A stretch of DNA of 64,000 bases, from contig NZ_FNKN01000001.1 in the NCBI RefSeq assembly GCF_900102175.1, positions 1,240,001-1,304,000 on the forward strand, read 5' to 3'. This DNA comes from Microbacterium sp. cf332 (lineage in GTDB: Bacteria; Actinomycetota; Actinomycetes; Actinomycetales; Microbacteriaceae). Made by a program: the position numbers and the translations under genes. The notes below the pieces were generated by a model that saw only the letters and a list, made by a program, of their open reading frames with translations, searched no databases and was not told the origin of the DNA. This document shows positions 1-7,823 of this stretch, in pieces. The first letter of the stretch is position 1; every line of letters begins with the position of its first letter.

Positions 1-72
1 GGCTCGCGGCCGCGCCGGCGCGCAGGGAGCGCTGCTGACGGGGCGAGGGCATCGGAGAGTCGCGGTCGGACG

Positions 73-546
73 TCAGACGCCGACGCGCGCGAAGGCGTCG
101 AGGCTGATGCCCTGGTCGAGGACGGTCTTCGACCACTCCCGGGCCGAGTGCAGCGAGTGGTCGCGGTAGTTGCCGCATTCCAGCGCCGAAACGCCGGGGA
201 TGTCGGCCTCGACGGCTTCGTCCGCGATGAAGCGCAGGCTGCCGGTCAGCGCGGCGACCACGTCGGCGACCTCGGGCTCGCCCCACATGAGCAGGTGGAA
301 GCCGGTGCGGCATCCGAACGGCGAGATGTCGATGACGCCGTCGATGCGATCGCGGAGCAGGCCGGCCAGCATGTGCTCGATCGTGTGGATCCCCGCGGTC
401 GGGATCTCGCCGGCATTAGGCTGCACGAAGCGGACATCGAAGTTCGTGATGGTGCCGCCACCGGGTCCGTGCTCGACGCCGATCCGGCGGACGTACGGCG
501 CGAGGACGGCGGTGTGGTCCAGCGTGAAGCTCTCGATCTCGGCCAT
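73..546 (-). CDS. luxS: S-ribosylhomocysteine lyase (LuxS)
   Basis: Cleaves S-ribosylhomocysteine to homocysteine and DPD, the precursor of autoinducer-2; a cytoplasmic step of the activated methyl cycle. The 157 aa length matches the family. The metal site is visible: HTIEH supplies His54 and His58, Cys124 in ALECGNY is the third ligand, and Cys79 in FGCRTGF is the catalytic cysteine. The ATG start follows GAGGAGG with normal spacing. It stands alone, divergent from the secreted lysozyme-like gene; a weak -10 (TAATCT on the minus strand, 601-606) lies upstream. Homocysteine made here could feed the cbs-metB operon at 23.4-25.6 kb. Confidence 0.96.
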   Translation of the reverse strand: MAEIESFTLDHTAVLAPYVRRIGVEHGPGGGTITNFDVRFVQPNAGEIPTAGIHTIEHMLAGLLRDRIDGVIDISPFGCRTGFHLLMWGEPEVADVVAALTGSLRFIADEAVEADIPGVSALECGNYRDHSLHSAREWSKTVLDQGISLDAFARVGV

Positions 547-774
547 GGGATCCTCCTCGGTGCGGACAGGCGGAACGGGCTGTGTGCACCCGTCGGGCCC
601 AGATTAGCCCGCCCTCGCCGGCTCACGGCGCCGAGCGGCTCCCAGGTTACGTTCAGGTGCTGTCCGGGACTCGTCCAGGCTCGCAGCGCAGACTCGGGGA
701 GTTTTGTGCGTCTGCCCGAGACGCCCGCCGCCTTCTCGCGGTGTCCGCAACATCGAAGGACCGCCCCTGTTCGT

Positions 775-1794
775 ATGACTTCTTCGTCGAGCCAGCCCAC
801 CCGTCGCGACCTGCGGCGCTCCACCCCCGCATCCCGTCGCGCATTCCGTCCGGTCGCCCTCACCCTCGGACTGGCCCTCGGCCTGACCGCGGTGGTGGGC
901 ACGACGGCCTCGGCGGCGGTTCCGACGGCCGCCGGATCATCGGCTCCGGTGATGCAGCGCGCAGCACTCGTGACGGCATCGGTGACGTCCACGGCCGAGC
1001 CGCTGAGCGAGATCGAGCAGGCCACGAGCGACGCGGTCCTCGCAGCCGAAGCGTCCGTCATCGAGGCGGCGACCCTGACCGGAGACGTCTCCGCCGCGGC
1101 GCTCCCCATCGACGGCGCGACGGCGATCGACACCGCTCCGCTGCGTGAGCGCATCGCGGGTCTGCAGGACACCGACGTCATCCCGACGCTGCTGCTCCCC
1201 GACCTGACCGACAAGCTCGCCGACGCGACGGACGAGGTTCAGGCAGCGACCGCCGACCTGCGCGGGCGTCTCGAGGCGGCACAGGCGAAGAAGGCTGCCG
1301 AGGAGGAAGCCGCCCGCAAGGCGGCGGAGGAGGCCGCAGCCGCCGAGGCCGCCGCTCAGGCGGAAGCCGAGGCCCAGGCTGCCGCGGAGGAGGCCGCGGC
1401 GTCGCAGCGTTCGAGCGGATCCCGCTCGTCGTCGACGTCGTCGACGCCCGCTCCGACGGCATCCGCGGTCGCCTCCACGGGCGACAACTCCCCCGGCGCC
1501 GCGCAGCAGGCCGCGAGCAACATGCTCGGCGACTTCGGCTGGGGTCAGGATCAGTTCGGATGCCTCGTCTCGCTCTGGAACAAGGAGTCGGGCTGGAACT
1601 ACCAGGCCTACAACAGCGGCAGCGGCGCCTACGGAATCCCGCAGGCGCTCCCCGGCAGCAAGATGTCGTCGGCCGGCGGTGACTGGCAGACGAACGCCGT
1701 CACGCAGGTGCGCTGGGGCCTCGGATACATCTCCGGCCGCTACGGCTCGCCGTGCGGCGCGTGGGACCACTCCCAGTCGGTCGGCTGGTACTGA
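775..1794 (+). CDS. Secreted lysozyme-like (transglycosylase fold) protein with coiled coil
   Basis: 339 aa exported protein. An Arg-rich N-terminus and hydrophobic stretch (about residues 26-46) ending in ASA look like a signal peptide. An Ala/Glu/Lys-rich helical segment (about 165-210) and a Ser/Thr linker follow. The last ~95 residues resemble the small SLT/lysozyme-like domains of actinobacterial cell-wall hydrolases: NKESGW gives the likely catalytic Glu271, followed by AYGIPQALPG and a terminal WDHSQSVGWY. Probable role is peptidoglycan cleavage or remodelling. I chose the ATG at 775 because it begins the signal peptide; the frame stays open upstream but that part does not look like protein. 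Confidence 0.85.
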   Translation: MTSSSSQPTRRDLRRSTPASRRAFRPVALTLGLALGLTAVVGTTASAAVPTAAGSSAPVMQRAALVTASVTSTAEPLSEIEQATSDAVLAAEASVIEAATLTGDVSAAALPIDGATAIDTAPLRERIAGLQDTDVIPTLLLPDLTDKLADATDEVQAATADLRGRLEAAQAKKAAEEEAARKAAEEAAAAEAAAQAEAEAQAAAEEAAASQRSSGSRSSSTSSTPAPTASAVASTGDNSPGAAQQAASNMLGDFGWGQDQFGCLVSLWNKESGWNYQAYNSGSGAYGIPQALPGSKMSSAGGDWQTNAVTQVRWGLGYISGRYGSPCGAWDHSQSVGWY

Positions 1795-1818
1795 CGCCAG
1801 GCATCGCCATCGCCCGCT

Positions 1819-1874
1819 GAAAGCGCGCGTTCGCCCGATCCGCTCCAGCGGAACGCGGGCGGACGCGCGCTTTC
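1819..1874. terminator. Long stem-loop, bidirectional terminator
   Basis: Arms 1819-1837 and 1856-1874 are 19 nt with one mismatch, around a loop that itself holds a CCGCT/AGCGG hairpin. It lies between the convergent secreted lysozyme-like gene and the small acidic gene at 1897. There is no strong T-tract on either side. Confidence 0.65.
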
Positions 1875-1896
1875 GCCGTCAGCGCGACCCGCGACG

Positions 1897-2070
1897 TCAG
1901 GCTTCGTCCGACTGCGTCGCGGCGTGGTCGGCGTCGATGCTCGACACCTGGTCGTCGTCGACGTCTTCGTCGAGCACGTCCTGACCGTCGACCTCGAGCG
2001 TGGGGGCCTCGTCGACCGGATCGACGGGCAGCGCGCCCGGGGCGACGAAGGGCACGTTTCCGTTGCTCAT
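1897..2070 (-). CDS. Small acidic protein, function unknown
   Basis: 57 aa, beginning MSNGNVPFVAPGALP and ending in a tail rich in Asp and Glu (for example DEDVDDD). No signal peptide, membrane segment or Cys. It looks real despite its size: GGAGGAATCCATC precedes the ATG, codon use matches the neighbours, and a strong hairpin follows the stop. I recall similar Asp-rich ~60 aa proteins in Microbacteriaceae annotated only as hypothetical. Probably soluble and disordered; no function can be assigned. Confidence 0.7.
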   Translation of the reverse strand: MSNGNVPFVAPGALPVDPVDEAPTLEVDGQDVLDEDVDDDQVSSIDADHAATQSDEA

Positions 2071-2205
2071 GATGGATTCCTCCCTGTGTTCGGTGGAGGG
2101 ACCACGCTAGGCCGCCGACCGTCCGCGGTCAGGCCCGTTGCCGGGCATCGGCAGGCGGTGTACGACGTCGGAGGACCGGAGTACGGTCGCGACGAGGAGG
2201 CCACC

Positions 2206-2640
2206 ATGAACAGACTCGGCAACATCACCTTCTACGCGGACGATCCACGCGCCCTCTCGCATTTCTGGGCCGACGTGTTCGGGTACCCGCGCCTGGACTG
2301 GCCCGACGACATCCGGGCGCAGCAGCACGACGCCGGGCTCACCGATGACGACCTCGACCGGCGCGGTCTCGCGGAAGACCCGGACGGGCGCGGACCGCGA
2401 CTGTACTTCCACCACGCCGACGGTGCGAAAGACGGGCGCAACCGGCTGCACATCGATGTCTCCGTCGCCCCCGACGACGGCCAGCACCGCGCATCCCCCG
2501 CGGCCGTCGACGCCGAGAAGGATCGGCTCGTCGCCCTCGGCGCGAGCGTCGTCCGGCTCGTCGAGCAGCAGTGGGGCGCCTGGCCGGAACGTTACTGGCA
2601 GATGCGCGACCCCGAGGGGAACGAGTTCTGCCTGCAGTGA
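2206..2640 (+). CDS. VOC family (glyoxalase-like) protein
   Basis: 144 aa single-unit vicinal-oxygen-chelate protein. It starts MNRLGNITFYADDP, contains FWADVFGYPRLDW, and ends MRDPEGNEFCLQ, the usual C-terminal strand of glyoxalase/bleomycin-resistance-like folds. Such proteins bind a metal and act as lyases, dioxygenases or drug binders; the substrate cannot be told. GAGGAGG sits 7 nt before the ATG at 2206. The next gene starts 24 nt downstream but has its own promoter-like -10. Confidence 0.85.
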   Translation: MNRLGNITFYADDPRALSHFWADVFGYPRLDWPDDIRAQQHDAGLTDDDLDRRGLAEDPDGRGPRLYFHHADGAKDGRNRLHIDVSVAPDDGQHRASPAAVDAEKDRLVALGASVVRLVEQQWGAWPERYWQMRDPEGNEFCLQ

Positions 2641-2663
2641 CGGCCCGGCATAGGCTCGACGGC

Positions 2664-3899
2664 ATGTCCCGCACCCTCGCCGTCGTGAACGGCCGCATCG
2701 TCCCCGTGTCCGCACCCGTGATCGAGGGCGGCACCGTCGTCGTCACCGACGGCGTCATCACGGCGGTCGGCGGGTCCGACACCGCGGTGCCCGACGGCGC
2801 GGAGATCGTGGACGCTGCGGGCCGCTGGGTGCTGCCGGGCTTCGTCGAGGCGCACGGCCACCTGGGCGTCCACGAGGACGGCGAAGGGTGGTCGGGCAAC
2901 GACACGAACGAGATGACCGACCCGAACGGCGCTCGCTTCCGCGCGCTCGACGGCATCGACATCGACGAGGTCGGGTTCCGCGACGCGCTGCGCGGAGGAG
3001 TCACGTCGGTCGTCGTCAAGCCGGGCTCGGGCAACCCGATCGGCGGTCGGACCGTCGCGATCAAGACCTGGGGCGGGCGCACCGTCGACGAGCAGGTGAT
3101 CGCCGCGAACGTATCGGTGAAATCCGCTCTCGGCGAGAACCCGAAGCGCGTGTACGGCGACAAGAAGCAGACGCCCTCGACGCGCCTCGGCGTCGCTTCG
3201 GTGCTGCGCGACGCGTTCGTCGGCGCACAGAACTACGTCGCGAAGCGGGATGCCGCGGCCGCCAAGGGCGAGCCCTTCGAGCGCGATCTCGGCAAGGAGA
3301 CGCTCGCCGACGTGCTCGACGGCACACTCCTGTGGGACCAGCACAGCCACCGCCACGACGACATCGTCACCGCGATCCGCCTCGCGGAGGAGTTCGGATA
3401 CCGTCTCGTGGTCAATCACGGCACCGAGGGGCACAAGATCGCCGACGTCCTCGCCGAGAAGGGCATCCCCGTCATCTTCGGGCCCATGCTCACCTCGCGC
3501 TCGAAGGTCGAGCTCCGCGACCGCGCGATCGGGGCGCTCGCCCTGATCGCCGCAGCGGGAGTGACCGTCGCGATCACGACGGACCACCCCGTCGTCCCGA
3601 TCGACCAGATCCGGCTGCAGGCGATCCTCGCCGTTCGCGAGGGCCTCCCCGCCGACGTCGCGCTCGAAGCACTGACGACGAATCCGGCCGCGATCCTGCG
3701 ACTCGATGATCGCGTCGGGGCGATCGAGAAAGGGCGCGACGGCGACCTGGTGCTGTGGTCGGGCGACCCGCTCACGGTCGAGTCGCGGGTCCAGCACGTC
3801 GTCATCGGCGGCACGACCGTGCTCGAGACAGCCGAGGACGGCGATGTCCGCATCGTCGAGCGCTGGGAGCGCTTCGGCCGCTCCAGCTGGCTGCGCTGA
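2664..3899 (+). CDS. Amidohydrolase family protein (imidazolonepropionase-like)
   Basis: 411 aa cytoplasmic metal-dependent hydrolase. The N-terminal beta-sandwich strand (LAVVNGRIVPVS) leads to LPGFVEAHGHLGVHEDG, the metal-binding HxH of strand 1. Later metal or active-site positions are WDQHSHRHDD, VVNHGTEGHK and the Asp of TTDHPV, and the C-terminal half has NPAAILRLDDRVGAIEKGRDGDLVLW, typical of the superfamily. It probably hydrolyses a cyclic amide or dipeptide-like substrate. The ATG at 2664 has no SD but lies 7 nt after TAGGCT (2651-2656), so a leaderless start is likely. Confidence 0.9.
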   Translation: MSRTLAVVNGRIVPVSAPVIEGGTVVVTDGVITAVGGSDTAVPDGAEIVDAAGRWVLPGFVEAHGHLGVHEDGEGWSGNDTNEMTDPNGARFRALDGIDIDEVGFRDALRGGVTSVVVKPGSGNPIGGRTVAIKTWGGRTVDEQVIAANVSVKSALGENPKRVYGDKKQTPSTRLGVASVLRDAFVGAQNYVAKRDAAAAKGEPFERDLGKETLADVLDGTLLWDQHSHRHDDIVTAIRLAEEFGYRLVVNHGTEGHKIADVLAEKGIPVIFGPMLTSRSKVELRDRAIGALALIAAAGVTVAITTDHPVVPIDQIRLQAILAVREGLPADVALEALTTNPAAILRLDDRVGAIEKGRDGDLVLWSGDPLTVESRVQHVVIGGTTVLETAEDGDVRIVERWERFGRSSWLR

Positions 3900-3971
3900 T
3901 CGCCTCAGACTCTTCCGCGGCGCGAGCGCAAGAGGTGCGCGCGACGGCGCATCCGGGTGTGCACTGAGGAC

Positions 3972-5036
3972 ATGTCGTCCCTGCCCCTCTGGCTGCTCGT
4001 CGTGATGTTCGCCGGCGCCGCGGCCGTCGTCTGGGTCGCCGGCATCCAGCTGTCGAAATCGACCGATGTGCTCGATGCGCGTTGGCATATCGGCAGCGCG
4101 TTCGGCGGCCTCATCGTCCTCGCCGTCGCGACGAACCTCCCCGAGATCGCCATCACGGTCAGCGCCGCCGTGTCGGGCAACCTCGAGGTCGCGGTCGGCA
4201 ACATCCTCGGCGGGATCGCCCTCCAGACGGTCGTACTGGTGATCCTCGACGTGTTCGGCAAGCGCGGGCGCGGCGTGAAGCCGCTGACGTATCGCGCCGC
4301 CTCGCTCGTCCTCGTGCTCGAGGCCGTCGTGGTGGTCGCGGTACTGGCCGTCGTGATGGCAGGAAGCCAGCTGCCGGGCGATCTCATCGTGGCGCGACTC
4401 ACACCTGACGTCGTCCTGATCGCCGCGCTGTGGCTGGCCGGTCTCTTCCTCGTGCAGCGTGCCGGCACGCATCTGCCGTGGCACGGGAACGGCACGTCGC
4501 CCGGCGCGAGTCCGCACACCCCGGGACATCGCCGCGCACAGCCTCGGCATCCGCACCACGGGATGCGCACCGTGACGGTCGTGGCGATCTTCTCGGGATC
4601 TGCGCTCGCGACCCTCGGGGCCGGCGTCGTGCTCGAGCGGGTCGGCGACGCGATCGCCGACGAGATCGGGCTGTCCGGCGTCCTGTTCGGCGCGACGGTG
4701 CTCGCGCTCGCGACGGCGTTGCCGGAGATCTCGACGGGGCTGCAAGCGATCCGACAGGGCGACGACAACCTCGCGATGAGCGACATCTTCGGCGGGAACG
4801 CGTTCTTGCCCGTGCTCTTCCTCGTGGCGACGCTGATCTCGGGCCAGGCGGTGCTGCCACAGGCGAACGGCGCAGACATCTACCTCACCGCTCTGGCCGC
4901 TCTGCTGACGCTCGTCTACGCCGTGGGGTTGATCTTCCGGCCCTCCCGTCGCGTCGCGGGGATGGGCGTCGACTCGCTGACCGTGCTCATCCTGTACGGC
5001 GCGGGCGTGGCAGGGCTCTTCGCCGTCGCCGGCTGA
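3972..5036 (+). CDS. Sodium/calcium exchanger family membrane protein
   Basis: 354 aa integral membrane protein with about 10 hydrophobic helices in two homologous halves. The alpha-repeat motifs are visible: NLPEIAITV with VGNILGG in the first half, and ALPEISTGL with SDIFGGNAF in the second, the pattern of Na_Ca_ex/CaxA cation exchangers. A His/Pro-rich loop (about residues 175-200) separates the halves. Probable role is Ca2+ or Na+ antiport with H+. The ATG at 3972 has GAGG very close upstream; a GTG at 3957 in the same frame is an alternative start. Confidence 0.88.
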   Translation: MSSLPLWLLVVMFAGAAAVVWVAGIQLSKSTDVLDARWHIGSAFGGLIVLAVATNLPEIAITVSAAVSGNLEVAVGNILGGIALQTVVLVILDVFGKRGRGVKPLTYRAASLVLVLEAVVVVAVLAVVMAGSQLPGDLIVARLTPDVVLIAALWLAGLFLVQRAGTHLPWHGNGTSPGASPHTPGHRRAQPRHPHHGMRTVTVVAIFSGSALATLGAGVVLERVGDAIADEIGLSGVLFGATVLALATALPEISTGLQAIRQGDDNLAMSDIFGGNAFLPVLFLVATLISGQAVLPQANGADIYLTALAALLTLVYAVGLIFRPSRRVAGMGVDSLTVLILYGAGVAGLFAVAG

Positions 5037-5105
5037 CCTGGCGGGCTCGATGTTGCGCGGACTGGGCGTCGCGCGGGTCCGGTCGGAGCTGCACCGATGC
5101 GACCC

Positions 5106-5438
5106 TCAGACCTCGTCCGCACGTGGCGGCCGGACCGTCCATCCCACACGACGGAGGGCGTCGGCCAGTCGCGCCGCCTCGGTCGCGGCGACATCCCAGG
5201 ACACGTCCGAGCAGACGTCGACGGCGAGCGGCGGCGGATCCGCGAACCGGGGGATCTGAACCTCCGCCCACACGTCGCGGCTCAGCCCGACGCGCGGGTA
5301 GGCGGTTCCGGGGTTCTCGATCACCCCGTCGGAGACGAACGCGATGACTTCGAGTGCATCGGGCTTCGCGATCGGAAGGTCCACGACCAGGGTCACCACG
5401 AAGGGACCGCTGGCGGTGTCTCGACCATGGGCGTGCAC
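5106..5438 (-). CDS. Hypothetical protein, 110 aa
   Basis: I do not recognise the family. The protein is soluble, with no signal peptide or membrane helix, and reads as a compact alpha/beta domain with AEVQIPRFADPPPLAVDVCSD in the middle and a helical DVAATEAARLADALRRVGW near the end. The GTG start at 5438 is the first start in a frame with normal codon use, with a weak CAGG upstream. It converges with the cation exchanger 70 nt away. Confidence 0.6.
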   Translation of the reverse strand: MHAHGRDTASGPFVVTLVVDLPIAKPDALEVIAFVSDGVIENPGTAYPRVGLSRDVWAEVQIPRFADPPPLAVDVCSDVSWDVAATEAARLADALRRVGWTVRPPRADEV

Positions 5439-5542
5439 GCGCTCATCCTGACAGACGGGGACCGTCGACAGGGCCGGTCACGGATGCTGCCCCTGCGTCG
5501 GCGCAGCGTTTCCGATGATTACGAAGAGATAACGGAAAACCC

Positions 5543-5570
5543 TTGCTCATCGTTACCTCGCCGTTATAGA
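5543..5570 (+). promoter_or_regulatory. Promoter-like sequence for a short transcript
   Basis: TTGCTC (5543-5548), a 16 nt spacer, and TATAGA (5565-5570). It overlaps two direct copies of CGTTAC/CGTTAT spaced 11 bp (5551-5556, 5562-5567), possibly an activator site. The region just upstream (about 5507-5540) is unusually AT-rich for this genome. Confidence 0.5.
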
Positions 5571-5576
5571 GTGCTC

Positions 5577-5683
5577 GCACGGTAGCTGTTTTGCTGTGGC
5601 AGCCACCGGCATGTGATTGCAGGAAACTCTTGGTGCAAAGGGACGAGGGTCCGACCGAATGCCTCTTCGGTCGGACCCTCAAC
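5577..5683 (+). ncRNA. Candidate structured small RNA ending in a strong hairpin
   Basis: The 354 nt gap between the hypothetical gene and the MarR gene (5439-5792) holds no convincing ORF. A promoter-like pair at 5543-5570 would start RNA near 5577. The transcript could fold into an outer CGGT/ACCG stem (5580-5583 with 5605-5608) enclosing GCTG/CAGC (5593-5596, 5600-5603), then TTGCA/TGCAA (5617-5621, 5634-5638), then a perfect 15 bp hairpin (5645-5659 with 5666-5680) that could terminate it. I do not recognise a known RNA family. It could instead be the leader of the MarR gene, but that gene has its own -10 at 5780. Confidence 0.45.
5645..5680 (+). terminator. 15 bp perfect hairpin, likely terminator
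   Basis: Arms 5645-5659 and 5666-5680 pair perfectly around a 6 nt loop. No T-tract follows, as is common for actinobacterial terminators. It closes the candidate small RNA. Confidence 0.55.
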
Positions 5684-5792
5684 TGCGTCTGCGGCACCGC
5701 GCGCGGCCGGGTCGACGGGGCCGACATCGGACCCCCGGACGCACGCCGGACCGGAGGCCGAGCGCGCCGAGCAGAGCAGTAAAGTTGTCGCC

Positions 5793-6224
5793 ATGAGTGA
5801 TCGTCGTCGCGCCGTCGCCGCATGGGAGAGCCTCTTCCGCGCGCAGCACGAGATCTTCGACGACATCAGCAACGATTTCGCGGGAGACGAGCTCACTCAG
5901 GCGGAGTACGACGTGCTGCTCACCGTCACGCGCGGCTCCGGGCATCGAGCCCGACTGCGCGACGTGACCGCGAACATGCTCATCAGCCAGCCGAGCGTCT
6001 CGCGCCTGGTCGACAAGATGGTCGCCCGCGGACTCATCACGAAGTGCGGCGACCCCACCGACGGCCGCGGGGCGATGCTCACCGCGACCGCCGACGGCGT
6101 CTCCGCGTTCCGCCGCCTGGCCGCCGCGCACGGTCGATCCATCGCCGAACGGATGTCAGTGCTGTCCACGGACGAGCTCGAACAGCTCGAGCACCTGACG
6201 ACGAAGCTGCGACGCACGCCCTGA
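5793..6224 (+). CDS. MarR family transcriptional regulator
   Basis: 143 aa winged-helix repressor-like protein: LTQAEYDVLLTV, then the recognition region LISQPSVSRLVDKMVARGLI, then the wing CGDPTDGRGAMLTATADG, and a C-terminal dimerisation helix. The ATG at 5793 sits 7 nt after TAAAGT (5780-5785) with no SD, so the mRNA is probably leaderless. No adjacent divergent target gene is obvious. A CCGCTCC/GGAGCGG hairpin (6237-6256) follows the stop. Confidence 0.9.
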   Translation: MSDRRRAVAAWESLFRAQHEIFDDISNDFAGDELTQAEYDVLLTVTRGSGHRARLRDVTANMLISQPSVSRLVDKMVARGLITKCGDPTDGRGAMLTATADGVSAFRRLAAAHGRSIAERMSVLSTDELEQLEHLTTKLRRTP

Positions 6225-6236
6225 CGTCGCGGGCAT

Positions 6237-6256
6237 CCGCTCCTCCCCCGGAGCGG
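6237..6256 (+). terminator. Small hairpin after the MarR gene
   Basis: CCGCTCC and GGAGCGG around a 6 nt loop, 12 nt after the MarR stop codon; no T-tract. Confidence 0.4.
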
Positions 6257-6277
6257 CGTCGTTCGATCTACTCCGAG

Positions 6278-6293
6278 TAGAACATATCTTCGA
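6278..6293 (+). promoter_or_regulatory. LexA/SOS-box-like palindrome
   Basis: TAGAACATATCTTCGA differs from the actinobacterial SOS box TCGAAC-N4-GTTCGA at one base in each half. It lies 35 nt before the start of the DUF222/HNH gene. Confidence 0.5.
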
Positions 6294-6327
6294 CTTCGAT
6301 GTCGGATGATGGTGCCACGATGGGAAC

Positions 6328-7719
6328 ATGACGACGATACGGAACAGCGGGCACCCCGATGACGGTGCACCCGCGTCGTATGTTCCGATCTTGGCGCGCT
6401 ACTCGGACGCGCTCGACGCAGCGCATGCAGCCCAGGTTCAGACGATGAGAGCACTTGCCGACCTCGGACACGCGGCGTTGCGCGAGGCGCGGCAGGGTGG
6501 GGTGCGCGGGATGGCGTCGGACATGGAGCTGCGGTCGGTCGCTGCCGAGGCCGCGGGGATGGCGCGGTCCACGGACCGGCGGGTGCAGCGTGAGATCGAT
6601 CACGCGATGACGGTGGTCGATGACTACCCGGCGGTGTTCGCCGCGTGGGTGGACCGGCGCATCGAGCGCGGACATGTGGATGCGGTCGTGCGGGCCGGGG
6701 CGGGTGTGCCGGCGGAGGTGCGCGGGGAGTTCGAGCGGGCCGCGATCGAGGTGTGCGAGGGGGATGTGCCCTCCCGGGTGCGGGGCGCGTTGGAGGTCCT
6801 GGCGGCGCGGGTGCATCCGCGGACGTTCACGGAACGGCACCGGGCCGCGGCGGCCGAGCGGTGCGTGCGGGTGTTCCCCGGCGCCGATGGAATGTCGAAC
6901 CTGGTGGCGACGCTGCCGACGGTGATCGCTGCGGGCATGTTCGACCGGCTCACGCAGATGGGTCATGCGGTGAAGGACGCCGGGGCGGATGCGGATGCTG
7001 CGGCGGCAGATGCCGCAGCGGATGCCGCGGCGGAGCCCGATCCGCGGACGCTGGACCAGATCCGCGCCGACATCCTCGGCGACCTCGTCCTCGCCGGGGC
7101 GCCCGTCGTCGACCTCACCACCGGCAGCGACCGGTCCGGAGGCCTGGGCGCGATCCGCGCGCGGGTCCAGGTCGCGATCACCGCGGAAACGCTCGCCGGC
7201 TCGGACGAGCACCCGGCCGAGGTCGTCGGGGCAGGGCTGATCGACGCCGACACCGCCCGCCTCCTCGCCGGACAGACCCGCGAATGGGACCGACTGTTCA
7301 TCGACCCGATCACCCGCACACCTCTCGAGGTCGACACGTACCGGCCGACCGCGGCGATGGCGAAGCTCCTGAAGGCCCGGGACCAGCACTGCCGGTTCCC
7401 CGGATGCCGCCTCGCCGCCATCCGCTGCGAGATCGACCACACCCGCGACTACGCCCTCAGCGGTCACACCCACCTCGCCAACCTCGCCCACCTGTGCCAG
7501 AGACACCACTCCATGAAGCAATTCACTAGCTGGCACGTCCGACAGGTCGGCGGGGGCGTCCTGGAGTGGACCTCACCGGGCGGCCGGATCTACCGCGAAG
7601 ACGTCCCAATGCCGGCCGTCTGCTTCACCACCGGCACGGTCACCATGATCGACACGACCGACCCGCCGGCGGGACCCCGCGGTGCCGGTTCTCCGCCGTC
7701 CACCGTGCCGCCTTTCTGA
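6328..7719 (+). CDS. DUF222 / HNH endonuclease (13E12-type) protein
   Basis: 463 aa. The N-terminal ~330 residues are a helical DUF222 domain containing an Ala/Asp-rich low-complexity insert (about 217-232). The C-terminus is an HNH nuclease domain: CRFPGCRLAAIRCEIDH provides the zinc Cys pair and the catalytic His, followed by LCQRHHSMK. These proteins are abundant in Microbacteriaceae and mycobacteria and their cellular role is unknown. A LexA-box-like site lies 35 nt upstream. A weak -10 (CACGAT) ends 6 nt before the ATG. It converges with hsp20 across a strong hairpin. Confidence 0.93.
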   Translation: MTTIRNSGHPDDGAPASYVPILARYSDALDAAHAAQVQTMRALADLGHAALREARQGGVRGMASDMELRSVAAEAAGMARSTDRRVQREIDHAMTVVDDYPAVFAAWVDRRIERGHVDAVVRAGAGVPAEVRGEFERAAIEVCEGDVPSRVRGALEVLAARVHPRTFTERHRAAAAERCVRVFPGADGMSNLVATLPTVIAAGMFDRLTQMGHAVKDAGADADAAAADAAADAAAEPDPRTLDQIRADILGDLVLAGAPVVDLTTGSDRSGGLGAIRARVQVAITAETLAGSDEHPAEVVGAGLIDADTARLLAGQTREWDRLFIDPITRTPLEVDTYRPTAAMAKLLKARDQHCRFPGCRLAAIRCEIDHTRDYALSGHTHLANLAHLCQRHHSMKQFTSWHVRQVGGGVLEWTSPGGRIYREDVPMPAVCFTTGTVTMIDTTDPPAGPRGAGSPPSTVPPF

Positions 7720-7751
7720 GCGACGCGGGGAGTCGCGCACGCCCGCAACAG

Positions 7752-7794
7752 CGACGAGTGGCCGCAGCCCGCTCGGAGCTGCGACCACTCGTCG
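7752..7794. terminator. Bidirectional terminator between HNH gene and hsp20
   Basis: Arms 7752-7768 and 7778-7794 form 16 of 17 pairs around a 9 nt loop, between two convergent genes. Confidence 0.75.
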
Positions 7795-7823
7795 TGTCGC
7801 GCGGCCGGAGCCGCGGCGTGCGA

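Noticed and set aside
1..52. ATG at 52 on the minus strand opening 17 codons to the window edge
   Set aside because: Too short to judge, weak SD, and no recognisable sequence; could be a real gene start just downstream of luxS but unsupported here.
547..774. Possible c-di-AMP (ydaO) riboswitch ahead of the secreted lysozyme-like gene
   Set aside because: Such genes often have one in Actinobacteria, but I could not find the conserved ydaO motifs in the 228 nt.
2592..4745. 717 aa and other very long minus-strand open frames over the amidohydrolase and exchanger
   Set aside because: Antisense shadows caused by GC bias; composition (Arg, Asp, His-rich) is not protein-like and recognised genes occupy the other strand.
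7022..7060. Alanine-rich tract in the DUF222/HNH gene as a tandem DNA repeat array
   Set aside because: It is a short GCGGATGC-type codon run encoding Ala/Asp low complexity, common in this family, not an independent repeat.
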